Part shown: positions 5,988-10,240 of the stretch, one piece after another | Position numbering within the stretch: position 1 is the stretch's first letter | How the letters are laid out: every line of letters starts with the position of its first letter | Assembly (NCBI GenBank): GCA_026770585.1 | Contig: MU646407.1 | Span: 713,926-724,165 of the forward strand | DNA from: Baffinella frigidus | Taxonomy: Eukaryota; Cryptophyceae; Cryptomonadales; Baffinellaceae | Direction of reading: 5' to 3' | Length of the DNA stretch: 10,240 nucleotides | Notes under the pieces: model-generated | What the model was told of the DNA's origin: nothing | Databases searched by the model: none | Seen by the model: the letters and a program-made list of their open reading frames with translations, nothing else | Translations under genes and position numbers: made by a program

Positions 5988-6510
5988 GTGCCCCAGCTAC
6001 TGAAAACCTCTAGCTCACTCTGTCCATCTAATCGTTTTAAAACGAATTTGGGTGTAAAAGTCAGCGCTTGCCCAAAGTATGTCAAAGCGCAGTCTAAAAT
6101 AATTTTAATTCGCGGCCAGCTTCCCCCTAAAGTTGTGGGGATTGGAGCCGTTGCGGACGGAATCCGTTTGCGGTTAGAGGATAGGGTGGGGTGGGACTTT
6201 CCAGTAGAGAGTACGCAGTCTTATCATTTTGATAAGACCAGATTCTCATCATTTGATGAGACCAGATTAAGTCAGGCAGAGCTAGGATTCAGGAAATGGG
6301 AATGGACTTTGCGCCCACCGGAACAATCCCATCTCAGAAGATAACTGAACCAGTTCCCTAATTAGCGTTTTCATTTAATGAAGAGGCCTAATTAAATTTA
6401 CTATGCCCTAAATAATTTGTCCTATCCAATCCTACCACAGCAAGGCCGTGATTTTGATTTTCGGACACAAAATTACGGGACCAACTTCAGGGTTTTCTGA
6501 AAAATCCACC
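5988..6510. other. Non-repetitive intron stretch with twin hairpins
   Basis: About 520 bp downstream of exon 7 lacks heptamers. It has a 121-codon open frame (5979-6344) that overlaps the duplicated exon 7 end, so its start is not credible, and I recognise no domain. Two adjacent hairpins occur at 6218-6238 and 6244-6261. The rest is A/T-richer sequence without recognisable features; an unclassified element remnant is possible. Confidence 0.45.
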
Positions 6511-6514
6511 TGTT

Positions 6515-6595
6515 GCACCCTCAACCCTAAACCCTAAACCCTAAACCCTCAACCCGAAACCCCAAACCCTAAACCCTAAACCCTGAACCCTAAAC
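6515..6595. repeat. CCCTAAA array at the exon 8 acceptor
   Basis: About eleven heptamers, mostly CCCTAAA with CCCTCAA and CCCTGAA variants, run to within a few bases of the CAG acceptor and take the place of a normal polypyrimidine tract. Confidence 0.88.
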
Positions 6596-6598
6596 CAG

Positions 6599-6715
6599 GC
6601 GGACGCTGAGCTCACGCTTGAGCCGTTTTTGGGCACGGAGGAGACGTATCGCGAGGTGTGCGGCCTTGCGGGGCTGGCGGTTGTGTTTGGGTGCGCCGCG
6701 CCTGGAACACTCATG
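6599..6715 (+). CDS. Exon 8: LEPFLGTEETYRE segment and helix 7
   Basis: The acceptor is CCAG ending at 6598, right after CCCTAAA heptamers, and the donor is GT at 6716. It is 117 nt in phase 0: ADAELTLEPFLGTEETYREV, then CGLAGLAVVFGCAAPGTLM. Anoctamins have at this position a 'LEpyegtf.EY.E' lead-in and a helix with Gly, Phe and a conserved Pro. The spacing Y-R-E-V, G, VVF, A-P here corresponds. Of the two helix-7 Ca2+-binding Glu residues only the second appears kept (Glu after TYR). Two broken copies follow at 6837 and 6925. Confidence 0.7.
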
Positions 6716-6784
6716 GTCTGTTTCACCTCTCAACCCCAAAATCTCAACCTAAAACTTTACGCCCCAAGCACCAAAGCTGCGTCC

Positions 6785-6920
6785 CCGTTTGGGGTGTGGG
6801 GTTTAGGCTCGTTTACGGTTTGGGGTTTGGGGTTTGGGGAGGAGACGTATCGAGAGCTGTGCGGTGCGGGGCTAGCGATTTAGGGTTAGAGTTAGTGTTT
6901 CGGGTTGAGGGTTGAGGGAT
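6785..6920. repeat. GGGGTTT arrays around exon 8 copy 2
   Basis: GGGGTTTGGGGTTTGGGG units lie just before the exon 8 fragment at 6837, and GGGTTAG/GGGTTGA units follow it. This is the G-rich strand, opposite to the C-rich arrays at both ends of the same intron. Confidence 0.8.
6837..6880 (+). pseudogene. Fragment of exon 8 (copy 2), with stop
   Basis: GGGGAGGAGACGTATCGAGA continues with GCTGTGCGG and reads EETYREL, then CGAGLAI, then a TAG stop. It covers the start of helix 7, has lost one codon or more, and ends in GGGTTAG heptamers. The 5' side abuts a GGGGTTT array. No splice sites are kept. Confidence 0.68.
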
Positions 6921-6924
6921 AATG

Positions 6925-6984
6925 GAAGGTGTGCGGTCTCGCGGGGCTGGCGGTTGTGTTTGGGTGGCGCCCAGCACTCTAATG
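6925..6984 (+). pseudogene. Fragment of exon 8 (copy 3) with donor
   Basis: The stretch repeats VCGLAGLAVVFG and then shifts frame where the intact exon encodes CAAPGTLM. The end AATG|GTATAC lines up with the intact donor ATG|GTCTG. It lacks the exon's first half and acceptor. Confidence 0.68.
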
Positions 6985-6989
6985 GTATA

Positions 6990-7164
6990 CACCCTGAACC
7001 CTGAACCCTAAACCCTCAACCCAAACCCTTCATCGTGCTTGAGCACGAGGCGGCCGAGCTGCTCTTCATCAAGCACCCCAATAACCCCTTAACTTCAATA
7101 AACCCTTAACCCCAATAACCCTTTAAATCCTCAAACCTTAACCCCGAACCCTGAACCCGAAACT
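6990..7164. repeat. CCCTGAA, CCCTCAA and AACCCCTTAA-type repeats
   Basis: C-rich heptamers (6990-7030) surround the exon 9 fragment, followed by CCCCAATAACCCCTTAA-type degenerate repeats and CCCCGAACCCTGAACCC up to the exon 9 acceptor. Confidence 0.75.
7041..7073 (+). pseudogene. Fragment of exon 9 upstream of the intact copy
   Basis: GAGCACGAGGCGGCCGAGCT followed by GCTCTTCATCAAGC reads HEAAELLFIK and parallels HEAADLLFFK of the intact exon at 7167-7274. It is flanked on both sides by CCCAAA and CCCCTTAAC repeats and has neither splice site. The Asp/Glu and Phe/Ile differences show real divergence. Confidence 0.68.
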
Positions 7165-7166
7165 AG

Positions 7167-7274
7167 GTGGTGGTGCTGTTCCTGCTGTTCAAAAGCAAGC
7201 ACGAGGCGGCCGATCTACTCTTCTTCAAGCGCCGCCCGCGCGCCGAACGCTCGCGCGGGAACCGCGCCGCCCAG
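7167..7274 (+). CDS. Exon 9: helix 7 end, HEAAD and KRRP loop
   Basis: The acceptor is TAG ending at 7166 and the donor is GT at 7275. It is 108 nt in phase 0: VVVLFLLFKSKHEAAD, then LLFFKRRPRAERSRGNRAAQ. Anoctamins continue from the helix-7 proline into 'NN..E.R.D..K', which supplies two Ca2+ ligands, then a 'RRP...RA' loop. The present HEAAD and KRRPRAERS are the equivalent. The Glu is kept, the Asp sits one residue closer, and the Asn pair is Lys-Ser. A 5' fragment copy precedes it and a copy of its last 21 bases plus donor follows at 7400-7430. Confidence 0.68.
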
Positions 7275-7291
7275 GTTGTGAGCCCTTTTTT

Positions 7292-7395
7292 CACACAGCG
7301 GACTTCCAAGGCATTTTGAATAACCCGTAAGCTATGAGAGACAAGACCCTACGGTAGGCAATTCGTAGGGACATAGGGGGTTCCTACGGATAAGG
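7292..7395 (+). mobile_element. Inverted-repeat element family B, copy 2 (right end missing)
   Basis: It starts with the terminal sequence CACACAGCGGACTTCCAAGG and follows the family order through CCCTACGGTAGGC and TTCCTACGGATAAGG, then stops. It lies between two exact 31-bp copies of the exon 9 end and donor. Confidence 0.78.
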
Positions 7396-7399
7396 TTCC

Positions 7400-7430
7400 C
7401 GCGGGAACCGCGCCGCCCAGGTTGTGAGCC
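7400..7430 (+). pseudogene. Duplicate of exon 9 end and donor
   Basis: CGCGGGAACCGCGCCGCCCA and G|GTTGTGAGCC repeat 7254-7284 exactly over 31 bases, 146 bp downstream. The two copies bracket a truncated inverted-repeat element (7292-7395). The second donor is therefore identical to the first and could be used alternatively, but it would include the element in the mRNA. Confidence 0.75.
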
Positions 7431-7583
7431 TCTCCCGCGAGACAGGTTATGAACCTCTTGGGGGGAGGCTGCGTGCATAGCGCAGCTTCTCTACCTCTGC
7501 CATAACCCCCAACTCCTAAACCCCGCCCACGCTCTGGAACTGATTGTTCATCAACTCGCAATTAAATCACACCCTGCGGTATC

Positions 7584-7759
7584 AACACGCTCTCTATAAT
7601 GTATCAACACGCTCTCTATTCAAGAAGAAGAAAGTGTAGGCGTACACTTTCTTCTTCTTCTTTATTAACCTCTTAAAGTCCCTGTAAAGAGGTCCCAGGC
7701 CTAGTGGGAAATTATCAACGAAACCTTGGTAGCCCACCGTGTGGTAACACGCTCTCTAT
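7584..7759 (+). repeat. Three copies of AACACGCTCTCTAT and a GAA/TTC hairpin
   Basis: The 14-mer lies at 7584-7597, 7606-7619 and 7746-7759. The last runs straight into the GCAG acceptor of the exon 10 pseudo-copy. Between the second and third is a perfect hairpin (7622-7659) with a 17-bp arm AAGAAGAAGAAAGTGTA and a four-base loop. Confidence 0.75.
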
Positions 7760-7763
7760 GCAG

Positions 7764-7842
7764 GTGTACATCGCAGCGGTGGCGATCCTGGGAAATTGAC
7801 GAAATGGACGATGCTCACCTTCTTGTTCGCGGTCATAGGCTG
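7764..7842 (+). pseudogene. Broken copy of exon 10, cut by a foldback element
   Basis: CAG at 7761-7763 is followed by VYIAAVAILGN and then TGA. After a small indel the frame resumes as TMLTFLFAVI, matching VLTFSFTSV of the intact exon. At 7843 the exon is interrupted by a foldback element, so the second half and the donor are missing. It has both an internal stop and an insertion. Confidence 0.72.
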
Positions 7843-7991
7843 ACGTCCTGAAAACCGGGTAGTTAGGCGTACGGTATTCCCTACGGTAGGCCGTAGTGTC
7901 CAAGGGGGGTCCTATGAAACACCATGTCCTAGGGACCCTACGGCCTACCGTAGGCAATACCGTAGTCCTAACTATCCGGTTTTCAGGACGT
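7843..7991. mobile_element. Foldback element with ~60-bp terminal inverted repeats
   Basis: The ends are ACGTCCTGAAAACCGGGTAG and CTATCCGGTTTTCAGGACGT. The arms continue inward with TTAGG, TACGGTATT and CCTACGGTAGGCCGTAG and their complements, leaving about 35 bp in the middle. It sits inside the broken exon 10 copy, so it is younger than that duplication. It is non-coding. Confidence 0.82.
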
Positions 7992-8004
7992 TACCCGATT
8001 CACG

Positions 8005-8095
8005 TGCCCTAACCTCTAAACCCTCAACCCGGTACTCACGAGCCCTAAACTCCAACCCCCAACCCCTCAACTCTCAACACTAAAGCCTAACCCGT
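8005..8095. repeat. Degenerate CCCTAAA/CCCTCAA units before exon 10
   Basis: CTAACCTCTAAACCCTCAACC, CCCTAAACTCC and CCCCAACCCCTCAACTC blocks lead to the exon 10 acceptor, in the same arrangement as at exons 2, 8 and 12. Confidence 0.7.
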
Positions 8096-8099
8096 GCAG

Positions 8100-8213
8100 G
8101 CATATCTAGGGGCAGCGGCGTTCCTGGGGAACATCCTGATCCCAACGGTGCTCACCTTCTCGTTCACGAGCGTCTCGCACGACCTCTTCGGCACCCCCGA
8201 ATGCCCCATCCAG
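8100..8213 (+). CDS. Exon 10: helix 8, GN...LTFSFTSVSHDLF
   Basis: The acceptor is GCAG ending at 8099 and the donor is GT at 8214. It is 114 nt in phase 0: AYLGAAAFLGNILIPTV, then LTFSFTSVSHDLF, then GTPECPIQ. In anoctamins the helix after the RRP loop has a 'laVitNa.iIaFTSdfi' pattern, and GN, LTFSFTS and the following hydrophobic/acid pair match it well. GTPECPIQ begins the extracellular loop. Copies lie on each side (7764 and 8370), both broken. Confidence 0.72.
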
Positions 8214-8226
8214 GTATCCCCAACCC

Positions 8227-8362
8227 TTGAATAACCCCTAAGCGATAAGACCTAGGACCCTACAGTAGGCAACCCGTAGGGACACAGAGGGGTTCTTACA
8301 GATAAGGTAACGGAAACTCGGGCTCTCGGCGCCCGAAAATCTCTTCGTAGCCCTCTGTGTGG
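8227..8362 (+). mobile_element. Inverted-repeat element family B, copy 3 (left end missing)
   Basis: It starts within the family at TTGAATAACCCCTAAG and keeps the core and the right half including GTAACGGAAACTCGGGCTCT, ending in CTGTGTGG, the right terminal repeat. Directly after it comes the truncated exon 10 copy. Confidence 0.78.
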
Positions 8363-8369
8363 TTAGGCG

Positions 8370-8454
8370 AAGCGTCTTGATACCGGCGGTGCTGACGTTC
8401 TCGTTGACGCGCGTGTCGCACGACCTTTTCGGCACCCCCGAGTGCCCCATCCAG
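8370..8454 (+). pseudogene. 5'-truncated copy of exon 10 with donor
   Basis: VLIPAVLTFSLTRVSHDLF, then GTPECPIQ, then GT at 8455 repeat the last two thirds of exon 10. The 5' edge meets the right end of an inverted-repeat element (8227-8362), and the nearest AG is out of phase. Most differences from the intact exon are at third positions, which suggests that the copy evolved for a time under protein-level selection. Confidence 0.75.
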
Positions 8455-8711
8455 GTATCTCTCACAGAAACAGAGACCTTGGAAAAAAAGACAAGGTATG
8501 TCCCACCCGGGCGAGGATCAACTGAGACACTCTCCCCCTTGGGAGTGTGAGCTTTCCCTCCAGAAATCAGGCGTTGGATATCTTGAGATGAGAAGAAACG
8601 TTTCGGGTTCTAGAATTAGGCGAAGCAGAAATGAGGCGAAGCGCCAGTAAGGAATTGGAGCCACTGCTGCTGGCCGATTCGTGTCTGACACTCGTGTCCT
8701 GTCCTCAACAG
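8455..8711. other. Unassigned intronic sequence after the exon 10 copy
   Basis: No heptamer array or terminal repeat is seen. GGAATTGGAGCCA (near 8651) recurs at 9946 within a hairpin, so this stretch may include part of an unrecognised dispersed repeat. A 78-codon frame on the complementary strand has no support. Confidence 0.35.
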
Positions 8712-8760
8712 TACGTCTTGTTTCGTGGATCCAACGAAGGGCGCACTGCGGCACAACTCG
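8712..8760 (+). pseudogene. Copy 1 of exon 11, frameshifted
   Basis: After AACAG the sequence TACGTCTTGTTTCGTGGATC repeats exon 11 with one inserted T, so the frame changes to LFRGSNEG. It then leaves homology at AACTCGCCAGATAG. The following 100 bp (CGCCTAATTT to GTGTCGAATTA) recurs after copy 3, showing that a larger unit was duplicated. Confidence 0.7.
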
Positions 8761-8847
8761 CCAGATAGTCCGCCTAATTTCTCAAGAAAACGCTCCAAAC
8801 CCCTATGGGGGCGAGTGTCGAATTAGACCCTCGCCCGTGTCCCGCAG

Positions 8848-8880
8848 TACGTCAGCAGTACAACTCGACTCTGCCGGAGC
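8848..8880 (+). pseudogene. Copy 2 of exon 11, internal deletion
   Basis: GCAG is followed by TACGTC and then jumps to AGTACAACTCGACTCTGCCG, so the middle of exon 11 is deleted and the frame is lost. The 3' end (CTGCCGGAGC) matches the intact copy before diverging. Confidence 0.68.
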
Positions 8881-8930
8881 ATCTCTACAAACACTCCACT
8901 TTTCGACTAACACTTGACATGTGTACATAC

Positions 8931-8960
8931 CTGAACCTAAACCTAAACCTAAACCTAAAC
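8931..8960. repeat. CCTAAA hexamer array
   Basis: Five six-base units (CCTGAA then CCTAAA) rather than the usual seven run directly into the AACAG acceptor of exon 11 copy 3. Confidence 0.85.
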
Positions 8961-8962
8961 AG

Positions 8963-9010
8963 TACGTCTGTTTCGTGGATCCAACGGATGGGGTACAACT
9001 CGCCAGATAT
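8963..9010 (+). pseudogene. Copy 3 of exon 11, stop downstream
   Basis: AACAG directly after a CCTAAA hexamer array precedes YVCFVDPTDG. Homology then shortens (GGTACAACTCGCCAGATATT) and a TAA follows. The acceptor is intact and in phase from exon 10, but no matching donor is kept. Confidence 0.7.
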
Positions 9011-9047
9011 TCCGCCTAATTTCTGAAGGGAAAGCTCCAAACCCCTA

Positions 9048-9209
9048 CCACACAGCGGGCATCGAAGGGATTTTCGGGCTCTCAGAGCCCGAGTTTCCGT
9101 TGCCTTATCCGTAGGAACCTCCCCTATGTCCCTACGTATTGCCTACCGTAGGTTCCCAGGTCTTAACGCCGAGGGGTTATTCGAAATCCCTTCGAAGTCC
9201 GATGTGTGG
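9048..9209 (-). mobile_element. Inverted-repeat element family B, copy 4 (complete)
   Basis: The ends CCACACAGCGGGCATCGAAG and CTTCGAAGTCCGATGTGTGG are terminal inverted repeats of about 24 bp with three or four mismatches, and the length is 162 bp. It is the reverse orientation of copies 1-3 and is internally hairpin-prone (GGGCTCTCAGAGCCC). The paralogous segment at 8790-8835 has the same flanks (GCTCCAAACCCCTA and GGGGGCGAGTGTCGAATTA) without the element. Confidence 0.87.
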
Positions 9210-9249
9210 GGGGGCGAGTGTCGAATTAAACACTCGTCCGTGTCTGCAG

Positions 9250-9314
9250 TACGTCTGTTTCGTGGATCCAACAGAGGGCGCGCTGCGGTACAACTCGACT
9301 CTGCCGGAGCTCCG
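9250..9314 (+). CDS. Exon 11: YVCFVDPTEG extracellular loop
   Basis: The acceptor is CTGCAG ending at 9249 and the donor is GT at 9315. It reads YVCFVDPTEGALRYNST, then LPEL, plus CG, completed to Arg by the next exon. It contains a possible N-glycosylation site (NST). In anoctamins the loop after helix 8 often carries a 'gY.n.sL' pattern, and LRYNSTLPEL resembles it. Three damaged copies lie upstream (8712, 8848, 8963). The loop is much shorter than in animal anoctamins. Confidence 0.6.
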
Positions 9315-9324
9315 GTGGCGCGTG

Positions 9325-9830
9325 CACCCATCAGACTCCAACAGGTGTGCCCAAGTCCATCTATTTCTTCTTTGCTACTCTCGAGCTTAGAAACGAGTGT
9401 GTCCCGTACACTCTTCATTCAGCAGAGGTGTGTTCAGCACACCCATCCGTCACAACTAGGGTGTGCGGTACACCTGTCAGACTCCGACAGGTGTGGCCAA
9501 TTCCACCTATTTCTTTTTTACTATTGTCGATCCTAGAAACGAGTGTGTACAATACACCATTCAGTCAGCAAAGTTGTGTTCAGTATACCCATCAGTCAGC
9601 AACAGGGGTGTCTGGTACACACGTCAGACTCAAACAGGTGTGTCAAAGTCCATCTATTTATTCTTTACTACTCTCGAGTCTAGAACGGAGAGGATCCAGT
9701 ACCCTGCGGTCAGCACAGGGGTGTCCAGCACACCCTTCCGACTCGAAAAGGTGTGACCAAGTCCCTCTATTTCTTCTTTTTACTCTCGATGTTAAAAAGA
9801 AGTGTGTCCAGTCCGCCATCCGGACAGCAA
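9325..9830 (+). repeat. Minisatellite of about 147 bp, four units
   Basis: Units start at 9325, 9471, 9618 and 9731 with CACCCATCAGACTC-like sequence, then ACAGGTGTG, a TATTTCTTCTTT stretch, a CTCGAGCTTAGAAACGAG-like stretch and CAGCA..GGTGTGTTCAGCA. The third unit is shortened to 113 bp. The 178-codon frame through it is a repeat artefact: two frames stay open and there is no motif. Confidence 0.88.
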
Positions 9831-9907
9831 TACAGGAGCGCGTATTCGGATCAAATCCTCGCCGCGCTTACATCACACCCTGAGTGTGCATGCGCAGGCA
9901 TTGTCCA

Positions 9908-9992
9908 GAGAGTATTTCATTTAAGCACATACTCTCAGCCCTTACGGAATTGGAGCCATTCGCGTCTATTCTGATGAAAGGGCTCCAATTCC
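9908..9992. repeat. Two hairpins before exon 12
   Basis: GAGAGTAT (9908-9915) pairs with ATACTCTC (9929-9936). GGAATTGGAGCC (9946-9957) pairs with GGCTCCAATTCC (9981-9992). Confidence 0.7.
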
Positions 9993-9999
9993 CGGTACT

Positions 10000-10240
10000 A
10001 AACCCTAAACCCCAAACCCCAAACCCCAAACCCCAAACCCCGGTGCAGGCACTGGCTGACGTGGACGCTCCTGGTGTTGCTCGCGCTGGCGCTGCGCCTC
10101 GTGTATAACCCCTGGACCCCAAATCACAAACCCCAAAACCCCAAAACCAAGAACACAAAACCCAAACCCCAAACCCCAAACCACAAACCCACAACCCGCA
10201 ACCCCAAGCCCCAAACCCCAAACCCCGAACCCCGAACCCC
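10000..10240. repeat. CCCCAAA arrays on both sides of exon 12
   Basis: CCCTAAACCCCAAACCCC units fill 10000-10040 up to the acceptor. After the exon 12 donor, degenerate CCCCAAA, CCCAAAC and CCCCGAA units continue to the end of the window. Confidence 0.87.
10049..10100 (+). CDS. Exon 12: hydrophobic helix, last exon seen
   Basis: The acceptor is GTGCAG ending at 10048, straight after CCCCAAA repeats, and the donor is GT at 10101. CG|G gives Arg, then HWLTWTLLVLLALALRL, a clear membrane helix, ending in phase 0. It would be helix 9 or 10 of an anoctamin fold. No motif is diagnostic, and the protein must continue beyond the window because no stop or polyadenylation signal is visible. A phase-0 reading instead gives ALADVDAPG with an early stop. 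Confidence 0.55.

Larger units (their letters stand above)
176..10100 (+). other. Multi-exon anoctamin/TMEM16-like membrane protein gene, internal part
   Basis: Twelve short exons separated by introns of about 0.3 to 2.2 kb join into one open frame of about 340 residues without a stop. Junction codons complete correctly: TG|G, G|GA, phase 0, G|CG, TG|G, AG|G, four phase-0 joins, a further phase-0 join, then CG|G. The product has about seven hydrophobic segments. Ordered motifs recall the anoctamin core, for example LLDFVNHNLAFLYVA, then CYQDDC.AD.QITLW, then LEPFLGTEETYRE with a downstream AAPG, then HEAAD..FFKRRP, then VLTFSFTSVSHDLF. Anoctamins have ten transmembrane helices and act as Ca2+-activated chloride channels or phospholipid scramblases in plasma or internal membranes. 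Here the N-terminal cytosolic domain, first helices and C-terminus are outside the window or unrecognised. Exons and phases are seen; the family name is inference. A related TMEM16/TMC/OSCA superfamily member is the main alternative. Confidence 0.72.

Noticed and set aside
5979-6344. 121-codon frame after exon 7
   Set aside because: Its first codons are the duplicated exon 7 end and it passes through two hairpins. There is no motif and no splice partner in phase.
9325-9830. CRISPR array
   Set aside because: The units are too long and diverged, with no constant repeat and unique spacer pattern, and the context is eukaryotic.
9347-9883. 178-codon open frame, the second longest in the window
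   Set aside because: It runs through the 147-bp tandem repeat. A second frame is also open, and it has no recognisable domain, so the period being near a multiple of three explains it.

Overview
The window is eukaryotic nuclear DNA, most likely from a protist or alga. It contains GT-AG introns, long low-complexity tracts and many telomere-like heptamers built on CCCTAAA (the TTTAGGG telomere type of plants, many algae and some other protists). There are no bacterial operons or ribosome binding sites. I cannot name the species. None of the long open frames is a believable single-exon gene; most are low-complexity or repeat translations.

The one gene I can support runs on the + strand through almost the whole window, from about 176 to 10100, and is open at both ends. 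I read it by joining twelve short exons: 176-204 (tentative), 506-555, 1191-1306, 3522-3618, 4013-4094, 4923-5033, 5805-5880, 6599-6715, 7167-7274, 8100-8213, 9250-9314 and 10049-10100. Every junction is GT-AG, every junction phase fits, and the roughly 340-residue product has no stop. Its hydrophobic blocks and spaced motifs follow the membrane core of the anoctamin (TMEM16) family in order: an Arg-rich entry into a helix, a helix ending in an LIT motif, the FVN...FLYVA helix, the C...DC...QITLW motif, the LEPFLGTEETYRE...P segment, the HEAAD..F.KRRP segment, and the GN...LTFSFTSVSHDLF helix. Anoctamins are Ca2+-activated chloride channels or lipid scramblases. The assignment comes from memory of the family and needs a profile search.

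The unusual property is the exon debris. Eight of the twelve exons (1191, 4013, 4923, 5805, 6599, 7167, 8100 and 9250) have one to three extra nearby copies, and every extra copy is broken by truncation, frameshift, stop, lost splice site or element insertion. Exactly one copy of each exon is intact and in phase.

The introns hold three kinds of filler. First are telomere-like heptamer arrays in local dialects (CCCTACA, CCCGACA, CCCCAAA, CCCAAAA, CCCTGAA), on both strands. Second are CT/CCCTCT tracts. Third are small non-coding inverted-repeat elements: a ~210 bp family in inverted pair (1779-1989, 2357-2564), a ~162 bp family in four copies (about 1439, 7292, 8227 and 9048) with a paralogous empty site near 8800, and two foldback elements (1591-1743, 7843-7991). 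A ~147 bp tandem repeat fills 9325-9830. No tRNA, rRNA, promoter or polyadenylation signal could be supported.
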